Origin: M3007 sp035299505
GTDB taxonomy: Bacteria; Bacteroidota; Bacteroidia; Chitinophagales; Saprospiraceae
Length of the DNA stretch: 45,118 nt
Assembly (NCBI GenBank): GCA_035299505.1
Contig: DATGWL010000091.1
Span: 1 to 45,118 of the forward strand
Direction of reading: 5' to 3'
Under the pieces are notes generated by a model. The model had not been told where the DNA came from and ran no database searches. It saw only the letters and a list, made by a program, of their open reading frames with translations. The position numbers and the translations under genes are program-made. This document shows, in pieces, positions 14,791-23,971 of the stretch (positions within the stretch are counted from its first letter, which is position 1; every line of letters begins with the position of its first letter).

Positions 14791-16020
14791 ATGAAAAACA
14801 TATTACTACTTATCCTGGGCCTGCTCCCGGGCGCACAGGCCATTGGTCAGGAGCCGGAATTTCAGGTGTACGACAATGGTCTCATTTACACGGAACAAGC
14901 CATGCGCAAACTGGGCCATGTGGTTGATTCCCTGAATCTCAAGTACAAAACCTGCGATCTGAACAAGGTGTTTCTTACCCCGCAACAAGCGATAGGCCAT
15001 ATTGTGCGCCTGGAACAAGGTAAAATAAAAGAGGCCAGACGGGATATAAAACGCCAGATGCCATTGGATTCGTTTCTGGCAAAATATCCCAAAGCGAGGG
15101 TGGATAGCCACGTATTAGTGATCCGGGATGCTCCCGAACTAAATGCTGGCAAATACTCGGTGCATTACCGGCATTTTGATTTGAAAAGTGATTATGGTTT
15201 CTTTGTTACCACAACAGATACCTCATTGTTCTATGCCGACATGGCCAAAAAATGGATGCATAAGTATTATGAAAAGGGCTATTATTCCAATGAGTCGCTA
15301 ACCGCATTCTATTTTATAGAAAATTTTAAGGCAAAACCTATTCCTGCCAGGTATGCCAGAATGATAGGATACACTGATTGCCTGATTGATACAACGGCAC
15401 AGATATTCCATAAGGGGGCAGACAATGCCTGGGCAGACCTTCCGGCAAACTGGCAAACTTTTTCTGATCAGGAAAAGGCGGATCTGCTGGATAGTTTCAG
15501 AAATATCCGCATTTACGGCACTTGCAGCATGGATACCCGCCCCAGGGATCACGCTGTCAATATAGCCCTGCTATCCGCCGAAACCTATCATTGGGAGATA
15601 TTCCTGAGGGCCCACCTCAATATTCTGAACGATCGTTTTGAACGGGCCTCGGATGGAAGCTATGCCTGGGATGGGCGACAAACCTATATCCGCGAACTGG
15701 AAGCCCTGCACATCAATGTGCCGGATCTGTTGTTGGGGACTTGTTTCCGCATGCAAAATCCGGCAGATAACCATTATTATGGCAGTATAGACCGGGTGGC
15801 CCGCGCACTCACCGAATCGGCTAACCGGGATGAAATCATGGATAGTGTTTACGCTATTATCACAGATACAGAACTGGACGACTATAACCGGCTGTTATTT
15901 TATTTTTTATACAGAAACTATACGTTTTATGAAGAAAACCAAACAGTGAGGGAATTACATGCAGGCAAATTGCAACAAGCCAAAAAAAGCCTGCCGGAGT
16001 GGTATAGGAAGGGGTTGTAG
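14791..16020 (+). CDS. Exported protein of unknown function
   Basis: A 409-residue protein starting with a signal peptide (MKNILLLILGLLPGAQAIGQ). The mature part is rich in Tyr, Asp and Arg and has no motif I recognise. The N-terminal 100 residues look mixed alpha/beta (YDNGLIYTEQAMRKLGHVVD, LVIRDAPELNAGKYSVHYRH); the C-terminal half appears helical. A longer frame from 14635 would add 52 unlikely residues ahead of the signal peptide. It stands alone: the methyltransferase gene ends about 185 bases upstream and a large repeat element begins in the base after the stop codon. No function assigned. Confidence 0.75.
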   Translation: MKNILLLILGLLPGAQAIGQEPEFQVYDNGLIYTEQAMRKLGHVVDSLNLKYKTCDLNKVFLTPQQAIGHIVRLEQGKIKEARRDIKRQMPLDSFLAKYPKARVDSHVLVIRDAPELNAGKYSVHYRHFDLKSDYGFFVTTTDTSLFYADMAKKWMHKYYEKGYYSNESLTAFYFIENFKAKPIPARYARMIGYTDCLIDTTAQIFHKGADNAWADLPANWQTFSDQEKADLLDSFRNIRIYGTCSMDTRPRDHAVNIALLSAETYHWEIFLRAHLNILNDRFERASDGSYAWDGRQTYIRELEALHINVPDLLLGTCFRMQNPADNHYYGSIDRVARALTESANRDEIMDSVYAIITDTELDDYNRLLFYFLYRNYTFYEENQTVRELHAGKLQQAKKSLPEWYRKGL

Positions 16021-16473
16021 AATTGGTTTTGGGAGTCATTAAGGGGGCATTTAAGGGTCATTTAAGGGTCATTTTGGAGGTCATTTGGGAGGTCATTTAA
16101 GAGTCATTTTGAGGGCCTTTTTGAGACTATTTGCGTTGTATAATTAACGTGGGTTGTCATCCAGAGCGCAGCGAAGGACCTACACAAGCCAGGCTATTCG
16201 GGTGCATTGGGCCAAAGCATTTCGGGAACCGGGCTTGTTTAGGTTCCGAGTACTCGGAATGACAATCCACGTTAATTAAATGACCTCCAAAAATGACTCC
16301 CCAAATGACTCAAATGCCCCCCAAATGACTCAAATGCCCCCCAAATGACCCAAATGCCCCCCAAATGACCCAATGACTCCTAAATGACCTAAATGACCTC
16401 CCAAATGACTCAAATGCCCCCAAATGACCCAAATGACCTCCCAAATGACCTAAAGCCCCCCAATCCCCCCAAT
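16021..16473. repeat. Nested inverted element between convergent genes (GGTCATTT family with REP-like core)
   Basis: Left arm (about 16040-16130): tandem GGGTCATTTAA/GGAGGTCATTT units. Right arm (about 16278-16460): the reverse complement, AAATGACCTCC/CAAATGCCCCC units. Between them is a smaller inverted repeat of about 20 bp (16141-16160 with 16259-16278, one mismatch) enclosing the phrases GTTGTCATCC, GGACCTACACAAGCC and the palindrome CCGAGTACTCGG. No gene. The same outer repeat family recurs at 43838-44052 and 44510-44650. Confidence 0.82.
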
Positions 16474-18978
16474 CTACCTCTTCTCCAACGCCAGCTCTAT
16501 CCTCCCCAAACAATCCTGCAAATGGTAGCGGCTCATGCTGTCGTTGGTCGACATGGCAGCGGCGCCGATGCTGGTTTTTAATTGCTGGAGGGTAGCCAGC
16601 GCCAATGAAGGCACGTCGGATTTTTTGGCATCTGCTGGCTCTTTGTAGATCGTGATCATTTTATCCAGAAACACTTTCTGCAGGTTGCGGCGATGTACGC
16701 TGATGGCTTGTCCGCTGCTAAGTTCAGACCAGATGCCACTGCGCAGGTCGTCGAACAGGTTGGCGGCGGTATAAGTGGCCGGATCAGCCGCTTCGTTTTC
16801 GATCATGCGTTGCAGGCGTGCGTTGGATAGCAAGCTGTTCAGTGTGCCTTCCTGAATTCCGGTGATGGCCGCCACACCGTTGTCGGGGCGGATACGTTTG
16901 AGGATAACCGGATCCATGAGCCATTGCGGGGTCTGGAACAACTGCTTGTTGAGGAAAGCCACAGCCTCTCGCTGCCGGGCTGCCGGGGCTGCTTCGTACA
17001 CCACGCCATCCTGATCGGTGGTTTTGGGGCTTTCATATACGCCGCCTACCCATTTGGCCACATGACCCATGTAGCGGCGGAACTGACCCACTACATTGTT
17101 GTAGGTTTCTTCCACCTCATTGTAGTTCTCGGCTTCTGCTTTGGTCCATTGTGCAATATTAGGCAGGATGCGCTGCAGGTTTTTGATGCCGTATTCAGAA
17201 GCCAGCACGGAATTGTCGCCCAGGTCTTCGCTTTGGGCGCGCGGATCGTAGGAACTGCTCTCCGTTAAAAAATGCAGGCGCGGATTACCGGCCGCTTTAT
17301 CCAGGTAGAGTTTATTCAGGATTTTTTTGTCTTCCTCGGCGCTTTTGGTGTTGTAAATGGGCTTGTAACCCCATTCAATGGCCCAGCGGTCGTAATCGCC
17401 TACGCGCGGGAACAGGTCGGTAATACCGTCTTCCGGCTGTGCCACGTAATTGAAACGGGCATAATCCATGATGGAGCTCGTGTGGCCGTTTTGCTCCATG
17501 AATTTTTTGTCGCGCAGCTTCTCCACCGGCGTGGCATGGCTGGCCCCGAAATTGTGGCGCAGGCCCAGGGTATGCCCCACCTCGTGGGCCGATACAAAGC
17601 GGATCAGACGACCCATCAGCTCATCGTCGAGCTCGCGCGGACGGGCGCGCGGGTCCACGGCAGCGGTTTGGATGGTGTACCACATTTTGAGCAGGCGCAT
17701 CACATTGTGGAACCAACCAATGTGGCTTTCAATGATTTCGCCGGAACGCGGGTCGCTCACATTGGGTCCGTAGGCATTCTGAATGTCTGAAGCAAAATAC
17801 CGGATTACGGAAAAACGCGCGTCTTCCAGGCTCATGGTGGTGTCGTTTTCCGGCCAATCGCGGGCCAGAATGGCATTTTTCCAGCCGGCCTGCTCAAAAG
17901 CCGGTTGCCAGTCTTCCACACCCTGTTTCAGGGCTTTGCGCCATTTGAGCGGGGTAGCGGGATCTATGTAGAATACAATGGGTTTGGCCGGTTCAATTTT
18001 TTCGCCCTTTTGCTGGCGTTTGGCATCGGCCTCGGTTTTGGCTTCAAGGCGCCAGCGCACAGCTATGGTTTCGTCTTCGGCTTTTTGAGAATTATCGTCG
18101 TACACCGTAAATCCTGTGGCAAAATACCCCACCCGTTCGTCAAAATAACGCTTGCGCATGGGTGTTTTAGGCAACAGAATAACCGAGGTATTCAGTTCAA
18201 ACGTAACTACCCCGGCGGCCAGTCCGCCCAGCAAATTGGGGCGTTCAAAGGGATCGGTGGAGGGTTTAATGGATGGCGGCGAGGTTTTGTAGGTTTTTAC
18301 CGTCCGTATTTCCAGGTTGATCGGGTAGGCGTGAATGTGCTGGATGTAACTGCGGTCTTTTTGCAGTTCGGTGAGTTTGTACATCTGCATCACAATGGGC
18401 GGCAGGGCAAATACCTGATTGGATTCCTTAAACAGGTCGGTTACTTCCACCACCACACAGGTGTCTTTCCGCAGGGCTTTGATTTCCAGCGATGCAGCAA
18501 TGGGGTCCACATTGGAATTACGCACTGCTTTATAGATGGGTTGTGTGGAATCGGCGCTCACATTGCGGTAATCCACCGCGCGGATAAACACATTATCGGA
18601 AGGGCCGCGTTCGAAGCGGATCACCTGCTCGTTTACTTCTTCGCCGCCATATCCGGCGCCCGTGGGCACTTTGGATTTTCGGGTAATGGCCATCAGGTCG
18701 CGACCAAAAATGGAGTCCGGAATTTCCAGGTAATACTTGTCGCCCACCTGGTGTGCCGAGATCATGCCGCGCATGGAAATGGCTTTGGCGGTAATGATTT
18801 CAGCATAAGGTTTGGGCCCTTTTTTCTTGTCTTTGCCGGTAGAATCGGCGGGAGGCGTGGCGGGCTTGGCTGTTACTTTGGTTGAGTCTGATTTAGGGGT
18901 AGTTTGTGCCTGAAGTCCTGTTATGGAAAGGAAAAACAGGCAAAAAGCAGCAAAAATAGATTGTTGAAAAAGACGCAT
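16474..18978 (-). CDS. Exported zinc-dependent metalloprotease (DUF5117/DUF5118 type)
   Basis: About 834 residues: a signal peptide (LFQQSIFAAFCLFFLSITGLQAQ, quoted in part), a Lys/Pro/Thr-rich linker (about 26-60), large N-terminal DUF5118/DUF5117-like regions (about 60-430), then a gluzincin/metzincin-like catalytic site HEVGHTLGLRH with His465, Glu466, His469 and His475. A helical C-terminal region of about 300 residues follows. This is a common Bacteroidota family of periplasmic or surface proteases that I know only as uncharacterised. No T9SS C-terminal sorting domain is visible. The Met at 18978 gives a clean signal peptide; the frame extends to 19041 without one. It is a single gene between a repeat element and a divergent DUF3050 gene. 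Confidence 0.88.
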   Translation of the reverse strand: MRLFQQSIFAAFCLFFLSITGLQAQTTPKSDSTKVTAKPATPPADSTGKDKKKGPKPYAEIITAKAISMRGMISAHQVGDKYYLEIPDSIFGRDLMAITRKSKVPTGAGYGGEEVNEQVIRFERGPSDNVFIRAVDYRNVSADSTQPIYKAVRNSNVDPIAASLEIKALRKDTCVVVEVTDLFKESNQVFALPPIVMQMYKLTELQKDRSYIQHIHAYPINLEIRTVKTYKTSPPSIKPSTDPFERPNLLGGLAAGVVTFELNTSVILLPKTPMRKRYFDERVGYFATGFTVYDDNSQKAEDETIAVRWRLEAKTEADAKRQQKGEKIEPAKPIVFYIDPATPLKWRKALKQGVEDWQPAFEQAGWKNAILARDWPENDTTMSLEDARFSVIRYFASDIQNAYGPNVSDPRSGEIIESHIGWFHNVMRLLKMWYTIQTAAVDPRARPRELDDELMGRLIRFVSAHEVGHTLGLRHNFGASHATPVEKLRDKKFMEQNGHTSSIMDYARFNYVAQPEDGITDLFPRVGDYDRWAIEWGYKPIYNTKSAEEDKKILNKLYLDKAAGNPRLHFLTESSSYDPRAQSEDLGDNSVLASEYGIKNLQRILPNIAQWTKAEAENYNEVEETYNNVVGQFRRYMGHVAKWVGGVYESPKTTDQDGVVYEAAPAARQREAVAFLNKQLFQTPQWLMDPVILKRIRPDNGVAAITGIQEGTLNSLLSNARLQRMIENEAADPATYTAANLFDDLRSGIWSELSSGQAISVHRRNLQKVFLDKMITIYKEPADAKKSDVPSLALATLQQLKTSIGAAAMSTNDSMSRYHLQDCLGRIELALEKR

Positions 18979-19106
18979 GGAATCAGGTTTAAGCTGCAAT
19001 GATAGTAAACCTACAGATTTTTTAAGCTGCCCGCTAACCATTCAGGTTCAATATTGTTTAGGGCAAATTACCCGGAGGCTCTACCTCCTTAAATTTCTGG
19101 ATTTAC

Positions 19107-19892
19107 ATGACAGCTCAAATTCAACGCATGGAAAAGGCGCTGGAGGGCAGACGCACCCTTCTGCGCGAACACAAATTGTACCGGTTGCTAAGCAATATGG
19201 AGGATGTGCAGCGCTTCATGGAATTGCACGTTTATGCGGTATGGGATTTTATGTCGCTCCTCAAAGCCTTGCAAAACGAACTCACCTGCACTACGTTGCC
19301 ATGGCGCCCCAGGGGCAACGCCAAAACTGCCCGGTTTATCAACGAGATTGTGCTGGGAGAAGAGAGTGATGTGAACGAGTTGGGCGAGCCGCGAAGCCAC
19401 TTCGAAATGTACCTGGAAGCGATGCAGGAAGTGGGCGCCGATACCAGACCCGTACTTGATCTGGTAGCCAGCCTCGATAGCATGGACCACATTGATCAAC
19501 GCATTGCAGGTGCAGGTTTGGAACCTGCTGCTGCGCAGTTTTTGCGCTTTACGTTTTCGGTTATTGCAGAAAAAGCGCCGCATAAAATTGCCTCAGCATT
19601 CACTTTCGGGCGGGAAGATCTGATCCCGGATATGTTCATTCAACTGATTGAACAGGCCAGCGAAGGCGGCGTAAACAGGTTCCCTAAACTGACCTATTAC
19701 CTGGTTCGGCACATCGAAGTGGATGGCGACGAACATGGTCCGCTGGCGCTGGAAATGATCCAGGAATTGTGTGGAGATGATGCTGCCAAATGGGACGAAG
19801 TGCTGCAAACAGCACAGGAAGCCCTGGATCAACGCATTGCCCTCTGGGATGCCATTGCTGAAAGCATTGTGGGCGCCCCGGAACTTGTGTAG
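19107..19892 (+). CDS. DUF3050 family protein (heme-oxygenase-like fold)
   Basis: A 261-residue, mostly helical, soluble protein with the family-typical stretch FMELHVYAVWDFMSLLKALQ at about 36-56. Other conserved-looking features are His-containing helices (SHFEMYLEAMQEVGA, YLVRHIEVDGDEHGPLALEM). DUF3050 proteins are thought to adopt a heme-oxygenase/TENA-like helical fold, sometimes with a di-metal centre; the biochemical role is unknown to me. It has no signal peptide and is divergent from the metalloprotease gene. smpB follows 50 bases downstream with its own promoter box. Confidence 0.8.
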   Translation: MTAQIQRMEKALEGRRTLLREHKLYRLLSNMEDVQRFMELHVYAVWDFMSLLKALQNELTCTTLPWRPRGNAKTARFINEIVLGEESDVNELGEPRSHFEMYLEAMQEVGADTRPVLDLVASLDSMDHIDQRIAGAGLEPAAAQFLRFTFSVIAEKAPHKIASAFTFGREDLIPDMFIQLIEQASEGGVNRFPKLTYYLVRHIEVDGDEHGPLALEMIQELCGDDAAKWDEVLQTAQEALDQRIALWDAIAESIVGAPELV

Positions 19893-19919
19893 GTGATGGT
19901 ATTGCGACGTACATTTCCC

Positions 19920-19927
19920 TACATTTG
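19920..19927 (+). promoter_or_regulatory. Putative -7 promoter box of smpB
   Basis: TACATTTG, a full match to TAnnTTTG, 15 bases before the smpB ATG. A TTG at 19902-19904 is suitably placed for a -33 element. Confidence 0.5.
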
Positions 19928-19942
19928 CAGTTGATTTATATT

Positions 19943-20419
19943 ATGGCCAAAGAGAAAAAGAAACCGCCCGTTGAAATCCTGAACCGAAAAGCGGTGTATG
20001 AATACTATTTTGTTCAGGAATACACGGCCGGAATGGCGCTTACCGGTACTGAAATCAAAAGTATTCGCGACGGGAATGTAAACCTTGCGGATGCCTATTG
20101 TGTATTTGACCAGGGCGAATTGTGGGTAAAAAACCTGTTCATTGCTGAATATAAGTATGGCACGGATGCCAACCACCTGCCGCGCCGCAACCGAAAACTC
20201 CTGCTGCGCCGGCCCGAATTGCGCAAACTGGAGCGAGGCATCAAAGAAAAAGGCTCAACTATCGTGCCGTATAAAATATTTTTCAGCGAACGCGGTTATG
20301 CAAAAATTACGGTCTGCCTCGCAAAGGGTAAAAAGTCGTTCGACAAACGCGAAACCATCAAGGATCGCGAAAACAAACGCGAGCTGGACCGCGTAAACAA
20401 AGCGTATAAAGTCAGATAA
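19943..20419 (+). CDS. smpB: SsrA-binding protein SmpB
   Basis: A 158-residue SmpB of normal length. The oligonucleotide-binding barrel carries the family motifs NRKAVYEYYF, AGMALTGTEIKSIRDG and NVNLADAYC, and the basic C-terminal tail (KRETIKDRENKRELDR) is intact. It binds the tmRNA tRNA-like domain and delivers it to stalled ribosomes for trans-translation. The tmRNA gene itself is not seen in this window. The ATG at 19943 fits the family N-terminus and the upstream promoter box. Confidence 0.96.
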   Translation: MAKEKKKPPVEILNRKAVYEYYFVQEYTAGMALTGTEIKSIRDGNVNLADAYCVFDQGELWVKNLFIAEYKYGTDANHLPRRNRKLLLRRPELRKLERGIKEKGSTIVPYKIFFSERGYAKITVCLAKGKKSFDKRETIKDRENKRELDRVNKAYKVR

Positions 20420-20424
20420 ATTAA

Positions 20425-20710
20425 ACGGTGGACGGTAGACGGTGGACGGCCTACGGTGGACGGTGGACGGTGGCGTTGCGAGGGTAGCTACACTGATGAG
20501 AGTTGTCATGCCGAGTACTCGGCACCTACACAAGCCAGATTGCGAGAATATCCCCTGGCAAAAAGATTGTGCGTATCCTGGCTTGTGTAGGTCCCCCTGA
20601 CGGGGGATGACAACCCACATTACTTTAAATACCCACCCAATTCCACCGTCCACCGTCCACCGTCCACCGTCCACCGTCAACCGTCAACCGTTCACCGTCA
20701 ACCGTCAACC
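20425..20710. repeat. Nested inverted element (GTGGACGGT family with REP-like core)
   Basis: Left arm (20425-20475): tandem GGTGGACGGT/AGACGGT units. Right arm (about 20640-20709): reverse complement CACCGTCCAC/CAACCGTC units. In the middle an inverted pair GTTGTCAT...CCTACACAAGCCAG (20504-20540) and its reverse complement (about 20577-20617) flanks a short loop. The right arm ends one base before the ATG of the following protease gene, so the 5' untranslated region of that gene would be the repeat itself. Confidence 0.85.
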
Positions 20711-22744
20711 ATGGCTTCCAAAAAAGTAAACAAGGCTACCTTTAAGTTTGGTGGCGAAACCATCAGCCTGAGTAAAAGTAAAACCCAGGCAGCTGTTCGG
20801 TACAACCCAGGCATGAAGCGTGGGAAAAAGCGCAAAAATGCCGCCTTACCTGAGCAAATCCGCGATTTTGAAGTAGTGACTGTCAACCGAGGCATTGACC
20901 AGAAACTGGATGCCCTGCGCGCCCAGCCTGAGGTATCGGTTGGCACACATGTTTGGATTTATGATGGAGAAGAGGATTCTCCCATGATTCCAACAGGATA
21001 CTTGTATATTGAATTCAAGGAAGGAACGCCCTACGAAAAAGAGCAGGCGCTCATTGAAGAATTCCACCTTAACATTCGTCAGGTGGTGAGCGCCGAAGCT
21101 TACCGGGTAACCACCACACCGGAATCGCCCAATCCGGTAAAGTGCGCCATGTTGTTGCAGAAAAAACGCATCATCAAGGTGGCAGAACCGGAGTTCATGG
21201 CCAAGCCGGTTACCGGCGATTTCAGTCAGCCCACCGGCAAGTTCATTAACAGCCAGTGGCACCATGAAAACAATGGTGCACAAATTCCTATTATCGACAT
21301 ACCTAACGCGGTATTCGGTACGCATCACTTCAAAAAAGGCGCCGATGCAAAAGTGCGCGCCGCCTGGGAAGAGTTGCAGGGCCTCGGTTCAAAAAACATA
21401 AAAATTGCGGTTATCGACACCGGTTTTGCCACAGACCACCCCTCTCTGCGGGGCGATGGCACCAAAATCCGCAATACCTTCAATGCTGCCAACCGCGGCG
21501 CCGACGTGTCGCCCTGGTTTCAGGCTTCGGATGGCTCCTGGGGGGTGTTTAGTCATGGCACTTCCTGTGCAGCGGTAGCAGCAGGCGCCTGGGATTCGCA
21601 GGGGGTACTGGGGGCCGCGCCGAATGCGCGTATCATCCCTATCAAGCTCGATGTGCTTTCCGACGATGCCATTCAAAAAGCTTTTGAACATGCGCTGCTT
21701 AATGGCGCCGATATCATTTCCTGTAGCCTTGGTTTCCCCAAACCCGTGCCGCTCTCTACCTATGTATCCAACTACATCAGCCGGGTAGCGCGGGAGGGCC
21801 GCAACGGCAAAGGCATGCCCATTTTCATTGCGGCCGGCAATGCCAATCCGGCTTCCAACAACCAGCCTCGTCCGGTGAGCGATTTTGCCGCGCACCCGGA
21901 AGTATTGTGTATCACGGCCTCCAACAGTCTGGATGAGTCGTCCAGCTATACCTTTTACGGTCCTAATGCCTTTTTGTGCGCACCTACCAACGGCAATGAT
22001 GGCGTAGGCATTACTACGGCTACCGTGAGCGCTTCAGGAGGCTCGCTGGTGCACACTTATACCAGTAAATTTGGCGGAACTTCCAGCGCCACGCCGCTGG
22101 CAGCAGGCGTTTGTGCCCTGATCCTTTCGGCCAATCCAAACCTCACCCTGGCAGAAATCAAGGATATCCTGCGCCGCTCCGCCGACAAGATTGGCAGCGG
22201 GTACGACGCCAATGGTCGCTCGCCCAAGCTGGGTTTTGGCAGGCTTAATGCGCTGCGTGCCGTGCAAATGGCCATGGGAAAAAGTGGCAACAGCAACAGC
22301 GGTTCCGGAAGCGGTGGCAACACCGGCGGCAACACCGGCGGCGGCGTACAAACCGCCAGTCAGCGCGGCAAGGTCATTTCCAAATTCCTGAATGTGCGCA
22401 GCGGCCCGGCAACCACCAACCCCAAGGTGGCCGAGCTCAATCAGGGTGATATCGTAAATTTGTTTGAAAAAGTATCCGGCTTCTGGCGTATTGGCACAAA
22501 CCAGTTTGTTAGCGCGGATTATATTCAGGTCATAGCCAACAATGGCGCGCCTGCGCCTGGCGTACGGAAAGGGAAAGTAACTTCTTCATTCCTCAACGTG
22601 CGCACCGGTCCGGCCACCACCAATGCCAAAGTAGGCGAGCTCAAACAAGGCGCATTGGTGACCATCTTTGAAACCAGCAGCAACGGCTGGCACCGCATCG
22701 GAGATGCGAGGTGGGTGATAGGCACGAATATTCAGGAGGTGTGA
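20711..22744 (+). CDS. Subtilisin-like (S8) serine protease with two C-terminal SH3 repeats
   Basis: A 677-residue protein. Residues 1-190 are a non-catalytic N-terminal region, possibly a propeptide, starting with a Lys-rich segment and no signal peptide. The S8 domain (about 200-515) has the catalytic triad Asp236 (IAVIDTGF), His282 (SHGTSCAAVAAG) and Ser458 (GGTSSATPLAAG), with the oxyanion Asn in AAGNANP. A Gly/Ser/Asn linker (about 520-548) leads to two bacterial SH3-like repeats (about 552-610 and 617-676), each containing FLNVR-GPATTN-K. SH3b repeats often bind peptidoglycan or peptides. Without an export signal the location is unclear; a non-classical route or a cytoplasmic role is possible. 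The gene abuts repeat elements on both sides. Confidence 0.9.
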   Translation: MASKKVNKATFKFGGETISLSKSKTQAAVRYNPGMKRGKKRKNAALPEQIRDFEVVTVNRGIDQKLDALRAQPEVSVGTHVWIYDGEEDSPMIPTGYLYIEFKEGTPYEKEQALIEEFHLNIRQVVSAEAYRVTTTPESPNPVKCAMLLQKKRIIKVAEPEFMAKPVTGDFSQPTGKFINSQWHHENNGAQIPIIDIPNAVFGTHHFKKGADAKVRAAWEELQGLGSKNIKIAVIDTGFATDHPSLRGDGTKIRNTFNAANRGADVSPWFQASDGSWGVFSHGTSCAAVAAGAWDSQGVLGAAPNARIIPIKLDVLSDDAIQKAFEHALLNGADIISCSLGFPKPVPLSTYVSNYISRVAREGRNGKGMPIFIAAGNANPASNNQPRPVSDFAAHPEVLCITASNSLDESSSYTFYGPNAFLCAPTNGNDGVGITTATVSASGGSLVHTYTSKFGGTSSATPLAAGVCALILSANPNLTLAEIKDILRRSADKIGSGYDANGRSPKLGFGRLNALRAVQMAMGKSGNSNSGSGSGGNTGGNTGGGVQTASQRGKVISKFLNVRSGPATTNPKVAELNQGDIVNLFEKVSGFWRIGTNQFVSADYIQVIANNGAPAPGVRKGKVTSSFLNVRTGPATTNAKVGELKQGALVTIFETSSNGWHRIGDARWVIGTNIQEV

Positions 22745-23021
22745 ACGGCCTACGGTGGACGGCTTACGGTTGACGGTTGACGGCCTACGGTTGACGGTAG
22801 ACGGCCTACGGTGGACGGTAGACGGCCTACGGTGAACGGTAGACGGCTTACGGTGGACGGTAGACGGCTTACGGTGGACGGTAGACGGCCTACGGTGGGG
22901 CTGCGTGGGAATTTATAGCAACGTGGGTTGTCATCCCCCGCAAGGGGGACCTACACAAGCCAAATTGCTATAAATTCCCCCACCGTCCACCGTCCACCGT
23001 CCACCGTCCACCGTCCACCGT
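22745..23021. repeat. Nested inverted element between convergent genes (GTAGACGGCCTACGGT family)
   Basis: About a dozen tandem GGACGGTAGACGGCCTACGGT-type units (22745-22900) face reverse-complement CCACCGTCCACCGTC units (22980-23025). The core is an inverted repeat GGGAATTTATAGCAA (22907-22921) with 22965-22979, enclosing GTTGTCATC, a small CCCCCGCAAGGGGG hairpin (22935-22948) and CCTACACAAGCC. The trxB stop codon is inside the last right-arm unit. Confidence 0.85.
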
Positions 23022-23954
23022 CTAAAGTCCCGTTTCCACCAGATACCGTTCAGCATCCAGGGCGGCCATGCAGCCGGTGCCTGCGGCGGTGATAGCCTGG
23101 CGATAGATTTTGTCCTGGGCATCGCCGGAGGCGAAAACGCCTGGAACATTGGTGAGTGAGCGACCTGGTTGGGTAATCAGGTAACCGCTGTCGTCCATAT
23201 CCAGCCAGCCTTTGAAGATATCCGTATTGGGTTTGTGGCCGATGGCTACAAAGAAGCCGGAGATGTCCAGGTTGCTGGTTTCGCCGGTTTTGTTGTTGTG
23301 GATGCGCACGCCGGTTACGCCTTCTTCGGTGCCCAGCACTTCTTCGGGAGAGGTGTTCCAGTGCACAATCAGGTTGGGCGTATTCAGCACGCGTTCCTGC
23401 ATGATTTTGGAGGCGCGCATTTCATCGCGGCGCACGAGGAGGTGTACTTCCGAGCAAATTTTGGCCAGGTAGGTGCTTTCTTCGGCTGCGGTATCACCGC
23501 CGCCTACGATGGCTACTTTTTGTTTGCGGAAGAAAAACCCGTCGCATACGGCGCAGGCGGACACGCCTTTGTTTTCGTATTCATGCTCGCCCGGGATGCC
23601 CAGCCATTTGGCGCTGGCGCCGGTAGAGATGATCACGGTAGAGGCGTGAATTTCTGTGCCGGATTCGCTCCAGGCCTTGTGGATAGGGCCGGAGAAATCC
23701 ACTTTTACGATCATTTCATTGCGGATCACCGTTTCGAAGCGCTCGGCTTGTTTGCGGAAATCGTCCATCATTTCCGGTCCGTTGCGACCTTCAGGATAGC
23801 CGGGGTAGTTTTCTACCTCGTTGGTGATCATCAACTGGCCGCCAGGCTGGGGGCCGGTATAGAGTACGGGGTTCAGTCCGGCACGGGCGGCGTAAATCGC
23901 GGCGGTGTAGCCGGCAGGACCGGAACCGATGATAAGGCATTTTACTTTTTCCAT
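23022..23954 (-). CDS. trxB: Thioredoxin-disulfide reductase
   Basis: A 310-residue low-molecular-weight thioredoxin reductase. FAD is bound by IIGSGPAGYTAAIYAARAG (residues 8-26), NADPH by GGGDTAAEE, and the redox-active pair is Cys134-x-x-Cys137 in ACAVCDGF. It uses NADPH to reduce thioredoxin in the cytoplasm. The start at 23954 (MEKVKCLIIG) is preferred to 23966; a TACCTTTG promoter box ends 9 bases before it. The stop codon lies in the flanking repeat. Confidence 0.95.
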   Translation of the reverse strand: MEKVKCLIIGSGPAGYTAAIYAARAGLNPVLYTGPQPGGQLMITNEVENYPGYPEGRNGPEMMDDFRKQAERFETVIRNEMIVKVDFSGPIHKAWSESGTEIHASTVIISTGASAKWLGIPGEHEYENKGVSACAVCDGFFFRKQKVAIVGGGDTAAEESTYLAKICSEVHLLVRRDEMRASKIMQERVLNTPNLIVHWNTSPEEVLGTEEGVTGVRIHNNKTGETSNLDISGFFVAIGHKPNTDIFKGWLDMDDSGYLITQPGRSLTNVPGVFASGDAQDKIYRQAITAAGTGCMAALDAERYLVETGL

Positions 23955-23963
23955 AATTCGCTG

Positions 23964-23971
23964 CAAAGGTA
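23964..23971 (-). promoter_or_regulatory. Putative -7 promoter box of trxB
   Basis: The minus strand reads TACCTTTG followed by C, a full TAnnTTTG match, 9 bases before the trxB start. This implies a very short leader. Confidence 0.5.

Noticed and set aside
17905..18885. 326-codon plus-strand open frame
   Set aside because: It lies opposite the metalloprotease gene, whose signal peptide, HExxH site and frame are convincing. The composition of the reverse frame is Gly/Phe/His-rich as expected for a shadow.
20425..20710. CRISPR-like array
   Set aside because: Units are 7-11 bases with no unique spacers, appear as inverted arms, and no cas genes are near.
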